From: Vogesella urethralis
GTDB lineage: Bacteria > Pseudomonadota > Gammaproteobacteria > Burkholderiales > Chromobacteriaceae
DNA: 64,000 bases
Direction: 5' to 3'
Assembly (NCBI RefSeq): GCF_007644045.2
Contig: NZ_VMDW02000125.1
Coordinates: forward strand, 20,852-84,851
Below are positions 48,062-56,077 of this stretch, piece after piece (the first letter of the stretch is position 1; each line of letters opens with the position of its first letter). A program made the translations under genes and the position numbers. Under the pieces are notes generated by a model. That model worked only from the letters and a program-made list of their open reading frames with translations. It ran no database searches and was not told the DNA's origin.

Positions 48062-48087
48062 GACAGGGCACGCCAGCGTGCCCTGTC
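48062..48087 (+). promoter_or_regulatory. 12-bp-stem hairpin between accB and accC
   Basis: GACAGGGCACGC-CA-GCGTGCCCTGTC followed by GTTTTC. A short T-run makes it a weak terminator or attenuator that could lower accC transcription relative to accB. Confidence 0.65.
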
Positions 48088-48173
48088 GTTTTCGCGTGAT
48101 TACGTGATTAAAAGGGCTGCCTACAGCCCGGCCCGGTGCCCAAGCGCGGCTACCGGGCTGCGGAGATACCGAC

Positions 48174-49529
48174 ATGTTTGAAAAGATCCTGATCGCCAAC
48201 CGTGGTGAAATTGCCCTGCGTATCCAGCGTGCCTGCCGCGAGATGGGCATCAAGACCGTGGTAGTGCATTCCGAAGCCGACCGCGAAGCCAAGTACGTGA
48301 AGCTGGCCGACGAATCGGTGTGCATCGGCCCGGCATCCTCTGCCCAGAGCTACCTGAATGTGCCGGCGCTGATTGCCGCCGCCGAAGTAACCGACGCCCA
48401 GGCCATCCACCCGGGTTACGGCTTCCTGTCGGAAAACGCCGACTTCGCCGAGCGCGTGGAGCAATCCGGCTTTGCCTTCATCGGCCCGCGCGCCGAAACC
48501 ATCCGCCTGATGGGCGACAAGGTGTCCGCCAAGCAGGCCATGATCGAAGCCGGTGTACCGACCGTACCGGGTGTTGCTGGCGCGCTGCCGGACGACCCGG
48601 TGGAAATCACCAAGATTGCCCGCAAGATCGGCTTCCCGGTGATCATCAAGGCTGCCGGTGGTGGTGGCGGTCGCGGCATGCGCGTGGTACACACCGAAGC
48701 GGCGCTGATCAACTCGGTGAACATGACCCGTACCGAAGCCGGTGCTGCCTTTGGCAACCCCACCGTGTACATGGAAAAATTCCTGGAACAGCCGCGCCAC
48801 ATCGAGATCCAGGTGCTGGCCGACCAGCACGGCAACGCCGTGTATCTGGGCGAGCGCGATTGCTCGATGCAGCGCCGTCACCAGAAGATCATCGAAGAAG
48901 CGCCGGCACCGGGCATTACCGCCGAACAACGCCAGCGCATCGGTGAGGCCTGCGCCGAAGCCTGCCGCCGCATCGGCTACCGCGGCGCCGGTACTTTTGA
49001 ATTCCTGTACGAAAACGGCGAGTTCTACTTCATCGAGATGAACACCCGCGTGCAGGTGGAACACCCGGTTTCCGAGCTGATCACCGGCATCGACATCGTG
49101 CAGGAGCAGATCCGCATCGCCTACGGCGAAAAACTGCGCTTCACCCAGGACCAGATCGTGTTCAAGGGCCACGCGATGGAGTGCCGCATCAACGCGGAAG
49201 ACCCGTTCAGCTTCATCCCGTCGCCGGGCAAGATCGAGAGCTACCACCCGGCCGGTGGCCCGGGTATCCGCATCGACTCGCACATCTACCAGGGTTACAC
49301 GGTTCCGCCCCACTACGACTCGATGATTGGTAAACTGATCGCTTATGGTGATACCCGCGAACAGGCGATGGCGCGCATGCGCGTGGCGCTGTCCGAAATG
49401 GCCATCACCGGCATCAAAACCAATATCCCGCTGCATCAGGAACTCTTCCTGGATAGTGCCTTCCGCCAAGGCGGCACCAGTATCCACTACCTGGAAGAGC
49501 GTCTGGCGCAGCTGAAGAAAGGCAGTTAA
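48174..49529 (+). CDS. accC: Biotin carboxylase of acetyl-CoA carboxylase
   Basis: A 451-residue ATP-grasp enzyme that carboxylates biotin on AccB. It has [20 protein letters not shown] at the start, the glycine-rich ATP lid [28 protein letters not shown], and [23 protein letters not shown] lies 8 bases before the ATG. It is followed 4 bases later by prmA, so accC and prmA are co-transcribed. Confidence 0.97.
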   Translation: MFEKILIANRGEIALRIQRACREMGIKTVVVHSEADREAKYVKLADESVCIGPASSAQSYLNVPALIAAAEVTDAQAIHPGYGFLSENADFAERVEQSGFAFIGPRAETIRLMGDKVSAKQAMIEAGVPTVPGVAGALPDDPVEITKIARKIGFPVIIKAAGGGGGRGMRVVHTEAALINSVNMTRTEAGAAFGNPTVYMEKFLEQPRHIEIQVLADQHGNAVYLGERDCSMQRRHQKIIEEAPAPGITAEQRQRIGEACAEACRRIGYRGAGTFEFLYENGEFYFIEMNTRVQVEHPVSELITGIDIVQEQIRIAYGEKLRFTQDQIVFKGHAMECRINAEDPFSFIPSPGKIESYHPAGGPGIRIDSHIYQGYTVPPHYDSMIGKLIAYGDTREQAMARMRVALSEMAITGIKTNIPLHQELFLDSAFRQGGTSIHYLEERLAQLKKGS

Positions 49530-49533
49530 TTCC

Positions 49534-50424
49534 ATGGCATGGCTGCAAGCCACCATTCAAGCAGACTCGGCCGTGGCCGAGAAACTGGCCGACGTCCTGA
49601 TGGACGTTGGCGCCCTGTCCGCCACCATCGAAGATGCGCTGGCGGGTACCGATGACGAGCAGCCGATCTTCGGCGAGCCGGGTGAACCCGTAGACCAGCT
49701 GTGGCAGCACAGCCTGATCAACACCCTGTTTGCCGAAGATGCCGACGTGGACCTGCTGATCGTGGCCGCGGCCAACCAGTGCCGCATCGACGTGCCCAGC
49801 TACACCGTTGGCCGCGTGGAAGAGCAGGACTGGGTGCGCCTGACGCAAAGCCAGTTCGACCCGATCCGCATCTCCGACCGCCTGTGGATTACCCCCACCT
49901 GGCACGAGTCGCCGGACCCGGACGCCATCAACCTGCAACTGGACCCGGGCCTGGCCTTCGGGACAGGCAGCCACCCCACCACCCGCCTGTGCCTGCAATG
50001 GCTGGATCAGGAAATCCGCGGTGGCGAAACGGTGCTGGACTACGGTTGCGGTTCCGGCATCCTGGCCATCGCCGCGCTGAAACTGGGCGCCGGCCCCACC
50101 CGTGGTATCGACATCGATGCCCAGGCGGTACGTGCCAGCCTGGATAACGCGCAACAAAACGGCGTCAGCGCCGAGTTCGGCCTGCCGGACACGCTGAAAG
50201 CCGGCCAGTACGACGTGGTAGTCGCCAACATTCTGGCCAACCCGCTGCGCATGCTGGGCGAATTGCTGGCAAGCCACGTGAAAACCGGTGGTAAAATCGT
50301 GCTTTCCGGCATTCTTGCCGAGCAGGCCGAAGAACTGTCCGCCATTTACGCCAAATGGTTCGATATGGACGCCGCCGTGTTCGACGAGGGCTGGACCCGA
50401 CTATCCGGAACCAAGCGCCCGTAA
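49534..50424 (+). CDS. prmA: Ribosomal protein L11 methyltransferase
   Basis: A 296-residue enzyme that trimethylates L11. The N-terminal substrate domain (1-90) leads to the SAM fold with LDYGCGSGILAIAALKLGA and the catalytic-loop NILANPLRML. It lies 4 bases after accC and 3 bases before the zinc-ribbon gene, in the accBC-prmA order seen in many proteobacteria. Confidence 0.95.
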   Translation: MAWLQATIQADSAVAEKLADVLMDVGALSATIEDALAGTDDEQPIFGEPGEPVDQLWQHSLINTLFAEDADVDLLIVAAANQCRIDVPSYTVGRVEEQDWVRLTQSQFDPIRISDRLWITPTWHESPDPDAINLQLDPGLAFGTGSHPTTRLCLQWLDQEIRGGETVLDYGCGSGILAIAALKLGAGPTRGIDIDAQAVRASLDNAQQNGVSAEFGLPDTLKAGQYDVVVANILANPLRMLGELLASHVKTGGKIVLSGILAEQAEELSAIYAKWFDMDAAVFDEGWTRLSGTKRP

Positions 50425-50427
50425 ACC

Positions 50428-51666
50428 ATGAGCTACACCACACAGTGCCCCAGCTGCCAGACCAAGTTCAAAGTCTCTGACGCCCATCTCGCCCTCGCCG
50501 GCGGCATGGTACGCTGCGGGCGCTGTAGCCATGTTTTTCATGCGCCCAGTCATTTCGACAGTGCCGCCGACGCGGCACTGACACCGCCGCCGGTACAGCA
50601 AGCCACACCCGCACCGGTGGCCCCTGCCCCGCGTCCAGCCGAAGACGACGACTTCGAGCTGGAACTGCCCGATTTCGAACCCGCCCCTGCGGCCAACCCT
50701 GCGCCGCCGCCCGCGCCGCAGCGCCAGCCTGCACCCAGCCCGTTCGACGACATCCTGCCCGACAGCCCGCTGCCCGACACCGACTTCGACCTGCCCGACT
50801 TCGACCTGATGGAGCGCCAGCGCGCCACGCCTGCGCCGCAACCGCCCAGCCAGCCTATCGTGTCCGACTTCCGCGCCGCTGCCGCACAGGCTGAGGCCGA
50901 AGCCGCCAGCAGCAGCCAACCGGAAATGGACGCTTTCCAGCAGGCGCTGGCCGAAGCGCTGCGTAGCCCCGCCAGCAGCGGCAATAACCGCAAACTGTCG
51001 GCCTACGTACAGCCGGAAGACGACGACACGGAAGCGGCCCCGGCACCAGACACCAGCCGTCGCCAGGAACCGGCGCTGAGCGCCCCGGATTTTGATGAGC
51101 CGCCGCCCGCCGCGCCCGCCTTCGTAGCCGAAACGGAAGCCGAAGCCGAACACGACGAAGCCGTGCCGGCCGCCAGCACTGGCAGCATGGTGAAAACCGG
51201 GCTGTATGCAGTGCTGGGTACCTTGCTGGCGGTTGCCTTGCTGGGCCAGTTGTTGTTTATCAACCGCACCCGCGTCGGCGCTGAAGTGCCCGAACTGCGC
51301 CCGGCCTTCGAAAGCCTGTGCGCCAGCCTGGGCTGCAGCGTGCCGCTGCCGACCGATCGCCAACTGATCCGTACCGAATGGTCCGAACTGTCGTTCGTAC
51401 CGCAAAACGACCACCTGATCCAGCTGAATGCCACGCTGAAGAACCTGGCCAAATACCCGCAAGCCTTTCCGGTGATGGAGCTGACGCTGAAAGATGCCGA
51501 AGACAAGGTGGTAGTACGCAAGGCGTTTCGGCCGCAAGAATACCTGAGTGCCAGCGATTACAAACTGGGCCAGTTCAACAGCAACAGCGAGCTGAAGATC
51601 CAGCTGCGCATGGCCATGGCGCAAGGCAAGGCGCTGGGCTACAGCCTGCACTTCTACTACCCGTAA
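50428..51666 (+). CDS. Zinc-ribbon and DUF3426 membrane protein
   Basis: A 412-residue protein. An N-terminal MJ0042-type zinc ribbon (CPSCQTKF ... CGRCSHVF, Cys at about 8, 11, 31, 34) is followed by a long Pro/Ala/Asp-rich disordered linker (50-245), one membrane helix (about 252-275, MVKTGLYAVLGTLLAVALLG), and a DUF3426 periplasmic domain. Genes of this layout follow prmA in many betaproteobacteria; the function is unknown. Translation appears coupled to prmA, which ends 3 bases earlier. Confidence 0.9.
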   Translation: MSYTTQCPSCQTKFKVSDAHLALAGGMVRCGRCSHVFHAPSHFDSAADAALTPPPVQQATPAPVAPAPRPAEDDDFELELPDFEPAPAANPAPPPAPQRQPAPSPFDDILPDSPLPDTDFDLPDFDLMERQRATPAPQPPSQPIVSDFRAAAAQAEAEAASSSQPEMDAFQQALAEALRSPASSGNNRKLSAYVQPEDDDTEAAPAPDTSRRQEPALSAPDFDEPPPAAPAFVAETEAEAEHDEAVPAASTGSMVKTGLYAVLGTLLAVALLGQLLFINRTRVGAEVPELRPAFESLCASLGCSVPLPTDRQLIRTEWSELSFVPQNDHLIQLNATLKNLAKYPQAFPVMELTLKDAEDKVVVRKAFRPQEYLSASDYKLGQFNSNSELKIQLRMAMAQGKALGYSLHFYYP

Positions 51667-51684
51667 TACCCGTCTGCCAGCGCG

Positions 51685-51693
51685 GCGGCCAAC
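51685..51693 (+). repeat. Copy of the dispersed 9-mer between two genes
   Basis: GCGGCCAAC followed by CCTGG, in the 100-bp gap before the Tpx-fold gene. Confidence 0.6.
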
Positions 51694-51765
51694 CCTGGCC
51701 TGCTGCGCTGCACACTTGCATTTCCTCCGCGATAAGCCACAGTGGTATCACAAACGGAGGAAGAC

Positions 51766-52320
51766 ATGGCACTACACCCCTTTAGCTATCAGGAAGAAGC
51801 CCTCGAGGTCAGCGGCAATTTCCCCGAAGCCGGCCACACGCTGCCCAGCTTCATGCTGGTGGACGAACAGCTGCGCGACGTCTCGCTGGAGCGCTACCTT
51901 GGCCGCGTCAAGCTGGTGGTCACCTTGCTGTCCATCGACGCCGAGCAAGCCGGCCTCACCCTGCTGCAAGACCTGCGCCGCGCCCTGGAAGCGTGGCCAC
52001 TGCTGCAGTTCATCGTGATCACGGTGGACTCCCCGTTCAGTCTGGCCCGCGCCCGCCGCGAGCACGGCCTGCCGCACGTGGTGCTGCTGTCCACGCTGCG
52101 CGGCCGCGACTTCCACAAGCACTTTGGCGTCCTGCTGCAGGATATTCCGCTGGCCGGCGTCACCTGCCCTGCGCTGTGGCTGGTGGACGAGCAGGATCAC
52201 ATCCACTTTGCCCAGCGTCTGGAAGCCGACGATCAAGGCTTCGACCTGCCGCGCCTGCGCGAGAAACTGGATGCCGTATTCAACCCGCCGCCCGCCCCGG
52301 CTGACACCGACGCCGGCTAG
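51766..52320 (+). CDS. Tpx-fold protein lacking the peroxidatic and resolving cysteines
   Basis: A 184-residue protein whose layout follows thiol peroxidase Tpx: an N-terminal FPEAGHTLPSFMLVDEQLRDVSL, then RVKLVVTLLSIDAEQAG where Tpx has KVLNIFPSIDTGVCAAS, and HGLPHVVLLSTLRGRDFHKHFGV where Tpx has GLNNVITLSTFRNAEFLQAYGV. The peroxidatic Cys position is Ala/Gly and the resolving Cys position is Arg; the chain has only one Cys (TCPALWLVDEQ). It is therefore probably not a peroxidase. GGAGGAAGAC before the ATG at 51766 gives a strong ribosome binding site. It follows the zinc-ribbon gene by 100 bp. Confidence 0.82.
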   Translation: MALHPFSYQEEALEVSGNFPEAGHTLPSFMLVDEQLRDVSLERYLGRVKLVVTLLSIDAEQAGLTLLQDLRRALEAWPLLQFIVITVDSPFSLARARREHGLPHVVLLSTLRGRDFHKHFGVLLQDIPLAGVTCPALWLVDEQDHIHFAQRLEADDQGFDLPRLREKLDAVFNPPPAPADTDAG

Positions 52321-52328
52321 CCCGGCAC

Positions 52329-52361
52329 AAAAAAACACCCCCTTTCCTGGGAAAGGGGGTG
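52329..52361 (-). terminator. Rho-independent terminator of gpsA
   Basis: CACCCCCTTTCC pairs with GGAAAGGGGGTG; the A7 run on the plus strand is the U-tract for leftward transcription. It also ends 9 bases after the Tpx-fold gene. Confidence 0.9.
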
Positions 52362-52383
52362 CTCGGTGTACGGCAGGCGGCAC

Positions 52384-53379
52384 TCAGGGCGTGCCGAACT
52401 CCGGTTTCGGCGTGCGTCCCAGCAGACGCTCTACCACGCTTTGCGGCTTGGCCTGATGATAGAGCAGCTCGCAAACTGCCGCCGTGATCGGCATGTCTAC
52501 CTCCAGGCGCTCGGCCATGCGCAATACCTCGCGCGCCGTCGGCACGCCTTCGGCCACGTGGCCCAGCTCCTGCAGGATGGTCTCCAGCGACTTGCCTTCT
52601 GCCAGCTTGAGGCCCACCTGGCGGTTACGCGACAGCGCCCCGGTGCAGGTCAGCAGCAAGTCGCCCACACCGGACAAACCCAGCATGCTCTGCTGGCTGC
52701 CGCCCAGCGCCACCGCCAGACGGGTGATTTCTGCCAGGCCACGGGTAATCAGCGCCGCCCGGGCGTTCATGCCGAAGCCCAGGCCGTCGGCCACGCCGGT
52801 AGCAATGGCCATCACGTTCTTGACCGCGCCGCCTACCTCCACACCGACCAGATCGTCATTGGCGTAGATACGCAGCAGCGGGCTGTGCAGCTCGCGGGCG
52901 AAATCACGGGCAAAGGCATAGTTTTCGGAGGCCAGTGTCACCGCCGCCGGCAGGCCCAGCGCCACTTCCTTGGCGAAGCTGGGGCCGGACAACACGCCGA
53001 TGGTTTTCAGTGCCGGAAACTCTTCGGCAACCACCTGGTGCGGCAACAAGCTGGAGCCGGCTTCGAAGCCCTTGCACGCCCACAGGATGGGGGCGTCCAC
53101 CTTCAGGCGTGACAGCTCCTTGAGGCTGGGGCGCAGGCCGGCAATCGGCGTCACCACCAGCACCAGCTCGACACCCATCACCGCCTCGGACAGGTCGGCC
53201 GACAGGTGCAGGTTGTCGGGGAAGGGGCAATCGGGCAGGTAGCGGCGATTGAGCCGGCTGGCCTGCATATCGATCATCTGTGCGGCGTCGCGGCCCCACA
53301 GCGTGACGTGGTGCTGGCGGCTGAAGGCCATCGCCAGCGCGGTACCCCAGGCGCCGGCGCCCAGAACGGTAATCTTCAT
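52384..53379 (-). CDS. gpsA: Glycerol-3-phosphate dehydrogenase (NAD(P)+)
   Basis: A 331-residue cytoplasmic enzyme making sn-glycerol-3-phosphate for phospholipids. It has the Rossmann motif [19 protein letters not shown], the catalytic lysine region [19 protein letters not shown], and [20 protein letters not shown]. The ATG at 53379 gives the expected start; longer readings add ten foreign residues. It is last in a leftward grxC-secB-(SH3)-gpsA run, with a terminator after it. Confidence 0.95.
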   Translation of the reverse strand: MKITVLGAGAWGTALAMAFSRQHHVTLWGRDAAQMIDMQASRLNRRYLPDCPFPDNLHLSADLSEAVMGVELVLVVTPIAGLRPSLKELSRLKVDAPILWACKGFEAGSSLLPHQVVAEEFPALKTIGVLSGPSFAKEVALGLPAAVTLASENYAFARDFARELHSPLLRIYANDDLVGVEVGGAVKNVMAIATGVADGLGFGMNARAALITRGLAEITRLAVALGGSQQSMLGLSGVGDLLLTCTGALSRNRQVGLKLAEGKSLETILQELGHVAEGVPTAREVLRMAERLEVDMPITAAVCELLYHQAKPQSVVERLLGRTPKPEFGTP

Positions 53380-53389
53380 GACGCCTCTC

Positions 53390-53830
53390 TTACAGGCCCC
53401 ACAGGCCATTGATGCGGGCGTAACCGCTGCTGCCGTCGCGGTGCTTGAGCTTGACCCAGCTGCTTTGCGGCGCTTCCACCATGTCCAGCACCAGGTCTTT
53501 TTCGGCCCAGAACAGCACGCGGGCCTTGTCGTCGGCGCTTTCGCGCACGGCCAGCTTGTCGGCCGTTACCAGTACGGTACGGCGGGTAGACAGCGCGGCA
53601 GAAGGAATCCAGGCGATGCCGCCGGTGGCGTCGCGTACCCGCGACCAGTCTTTCTGCGTGGCCAGCACCTCTACCGGAAAGTAGCGGCTCACCACGAACA
53701 GTTTCTGGGCCGACAGATTGGGCGCGTCATACAGGGCGACGCCGGTTTCTTTCACCGAGCGGAATTCCAGTGCAAAAGCCGTACCGGCCACCAGGGCCAG
53801 CACGGCTGCAAGCAATGCGTGTCGCTTCAT
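53390..53830 (-). CDS. Exported SH3-like domain protein
   Basis: A 146-residue protein with a signal peptide ([20 protein letters not shown], then LEF). Two SH3b-like units follow: [20 protein letters not shown] and [22 protein letters not shown], each ending in a WxxV/K pattern. Such proteins are periplasmic and may bind peptidoglycan or peptides. It lies between secB and gpsA, 5 bases from the former and 10 from the latter. I know of no assigned function. Confidence 0.85.
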   Translation of the reverse strand: MKRHALLAAVLALVAGTAFALEFRSVKETGVALYDAPNLSAQKLFVVSRYFPVEVLATQKDWSRVRDATGGIAWIPSAALSTRRTVLVTADKLAVRESADDKARVLFWAEKDLVLDMVEAPQSSWVKLKHRDGSSGYARINGLWGL

Positions 53831-53835
53831 AGGGT

Positions 53836-54288
53836 TCAGGCGTTGCCGGCTTCGGCCTGCTCAGCGCGTTGCTGCATGTACAGGGCTTCGAAGTTGATCG
53901 GCGACAGCAGTACCGGCGGGAAACCGGCGCGGCCAACCAGGTTGGACACGGTTTCGCGGGCGTACGGGAACAGGATGTTCGGGCAAGCCACGCCCAGAAT
54001 CGGGTCGATGTCTTCTGCCGGCAGGTTGCGGATCTGGAAGATGCCGGCCTGGGTGACTTCGCACAGGAACATGGTCTTGTCGCCGACTTTGGCGGTAACG
54101 GTGATGGTCATCGAAGACTCGAAGAAGCCTTCTTCCAGCTGCTGCGCGCCGTTAGCCAGCTGCATGTCGATTTCCGGCTGTTCCTGCTCCAGGAAGATGG
54201 CGGGGGCGTTCGGGATCTCCAGCGACAGATCTTTCACGTAGATTTTTTCGATGGAGAATACCGGTTGCAGCTCTTGTTGTTCGCTCAT
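53836..54288 (-). CDS. secB: Protein-export chaperone SecB
   Basis: A 150-residue tetrameric cytoplasmic chaperone that hands unfolded preproteins to SecA. It has [22 protein letters not shown] near the N-terminus and the conserved [24 protein letters not shown]. The C-terminal tail (EQAEAGNA) lacks the basic-zinc residues seen in some homologues, as usual for SecB. It is 87 bp downstream of grxC, the classical order. Confidence 0.96.
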   Translation of the reverse strand: MSEQQELQPVFSIEKIYVKDLSLEIPNAPAIFLEQEQPEIDMQLANGAQQLEEGFFESSMTITVTAKVGDKTMFLCEVTQAGIFQIRNLPAEDIDPILGVACPNILFPYARETVSNLVGRAGFPPVLLSPINFEALYMQQRAEQAEAGNA

Positions 54289-54375
54289 GGTTCACGTCTC
54301 TATGGCACCGGTGCGGTGCGGGGTTGGTATCAGCTGTCATCATCGCACGATTGCATGACAGCGACGAGATGCAGA

Positions 54376-54633
54376 TCAATCTGCCAGCAGCACGTCTAGC
54401 TTGCCGGCGCCGTTCAGCGCCACCAGATCGTCACAGCCGCCGACATGGGTGTCGCCGATGAAGATTTGCGGCACGGTGCGGCGGCCGGTGATGCTCATCA
54501 TCTTCTCGCGCTCGGCCGGGTCCAGGTCGATACGGATCTCATTGATCTGGGCCACGCCTTTGCTGGCCAGCAGTTGCTTGGCGCGGATGCAGTAAGGGCA
54601 TACGGCCGTGGTGTACATGGTAACGGGTTTCAT
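54376..54633 (-). CDS. grxC: Glutaredoxin 3
   Basis: An 85-residue dithiol glutaredoxin with active site VCPYCIRAK near residue 11 and the glutathione-binding TVPQIFIGDTHVGGCDDL. It reduces protein disulfides with glutathione. First of the leftward grxC-secB run; start at 54633 follows GGAAAGCCAG. Confidence 0.95.
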   Translation of the reverse strand: MKPVTMYTTAVCPYCIRAKQLLASKGVAQINEIRIDLDPAEREKMMSITGRRTVPQIFIGDTHVGGCDDLVALNGAGKLDVLLAD

Positions 54634-54694
54634 CTGGCTTTCCCTAGCGGTGATGGCACGATTATAAGCGCGCCGGCTGGCGCTTAGCCACCGC

Positions 54695-56074
54695 TCACCG
54701 CAGCGGCGGCAAGGTGGCCTGGTAACGGCGGATCACGTCGCTGACTGCCGCGTCCAGCGCCGGCGTCAGGTTGGCCGCGCGCGGCGAGTTGACCACCGCC
54801 ACGATCACCAGCCGCTGCCCGCCCGGCGCCTGCCAGTAACCGGCCAGCGCGCGGGTATCGTCCAGGGTGCCGGTCTTCAGGCGCAGGCCGCCGGCAAAGC
54901 TGCCCAAGCGCTTGCGCAGCGTGCCGTCCTCGCCAGCCAACGGCAGCGTGGCGGCCAGCTCCGGGCCGTAAGGGCCGCGCGCGGCGTCGCGCAGTACCTC
55001 GCCCAGCAATCGCGGGCTGATGCGCTCGCGCCGCGACAGGCCGGCGCCGTTTTCCAGTACCAGGCCATCGGCGGCCAGCTGCTTTTCCTGCAGCAAGGCA
55101 CGCACCTGGGCAATGCCGTCCTGCAGCGTATCGCCGCGTTGCGGATACTGCATGCCCAACGCCAGCAGCACACTGCGCGCCATGGTGTTGTTGCTGAACT
55201 TGTTGACGTCGCCAAGGATGGCCAGCAGCGGGTCGGAATCGGCCTGCAGCAGCAAACGGCTGTCGGCCGGCGCAGCGGCCACGCCGGCGGCTTGCGGCCC
55301 CTGCCCGCCCAGCCCCTGCCACAGCGCGCTGAAGCTCTGCACCGCAAAATCATTGACCGACAGGACGTTCACATAGTTGGCCGCGCCGTCGCAGGCGGGC
55401 GGCAGCTTGCCGCTAACGCGGATGCGGTTGCCGTCGATGTCGGCTTTCACGTGCTGACGCACGTCGCCACAGCTGCCGGCAGTGCCGGTTTGCAGCTGGT
55501 TGTCCAGTTGCAGGCCAGGTAGCGGCGGGTCCAGCTGCACGCTTGGGCGACCGGCGTCAAAGCTGTAGCGCAACCAGGCCACCTTGAGGTTGAGCAGGTG
55601 GGTATCGGGCGGCACGGTAAACACGCGGTCGGCGTCGCCGGCAAAGCCGTCGGCAGTGCCGGCATTGCTGTAGGCGTGCTTGTCCAGCAGCAGGCGGCCG
55701 TCGATGCGCTGTACGCCGCGCAGGCGGAGCTGGCGCAGCATTTCGGCCAGGCGCGGGGTATCGAGGCGCGGGTCGCCGCTGCCTACCCAGTACAGGTCGC
55801 CGCGCAGCACGCCGTTTTCCAGCGGCGCGCTGGTGCGGAACTCGGTCTTCCAGCGGTAGCCGGGGCCCAAGCGGTTCAGTGCGGCCCAGCTGGTCAGCAG
55901 CTTCATGGTGGAAGCCGGGTTCACCGGCACCTCGGCGCGCCAGGCGTCGAAGACAGCGTCTTGCTCGACCGGGGCGGCCCACAGCGCGATTTCGTCGGGG
56001 CGGAAGCCGGCCGGCGCCGCCGCCGCGGCCACGCCGCAGCAGAGCGCCAGCAGGCTGGCAAACAGTGTTTTCAC
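54695..56074 (-). CDS. dacB: D-alanyl-D-alanine carboxypeptidase/endopeptidase (PBP4, class C)
   Basis: A 459-residue periplasmic penicillin-binding protein with a short signal peptide (MKTLFASLLALCCGVAAAAAP). The serine motif is PASTMKLLTSWAAL (SxxK), the second motif is SNN in NKFSNNTMARS and the third is KTG in RLKTGTLDDTRALAGYW. It removes D-Ala and cuts peptide cross-bridges. The start codon is GTG at 56074, only 4 bases after the priA stop, so it is co-transcribed with priA. Confidence 0.93.
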   Translation of the reverse strand: MKTLFASLLALCCGVAAAAAPAGFRPDEIALWAAPVEQDAVFDAWRAEVPVNPASTMKLLTSWAALNRLGPGYRWKTEFRTSAPLENGVLRGDLYWVGSGDPRLDTPRLAEMLRQLRLRGVQRIDGRLLLDKHAYSNAGTADGFAGDADRVFTVPPDTHLLNLKVAWLRYSFDAGRPSVQLDPPLPGLQLDNQLQTGTAGSCGDVRQHVKADIDGNRIRVSGKLPPACDGAANYVNVLSVNDFAVQSFSALWQGLGGQGPQAAGVAAAPADSRLLLQADSDPLLAILGDVNKFSNNTMARSVLLALGMQYPQRGDTLQDGIAQVRALLQEKQLAADGLVLENGAGLSRRERISPRLLGEVLRDAARGPYGPELAATLPLAGEDGTLRKRLGSFAGGLRLKTGTLDDTRALAGYWQAPGGQRLVIVAVVNSPRAANLTPALDAAVSDVIRRYQATLPPLR

Positions 56075-56077
56075 GTC

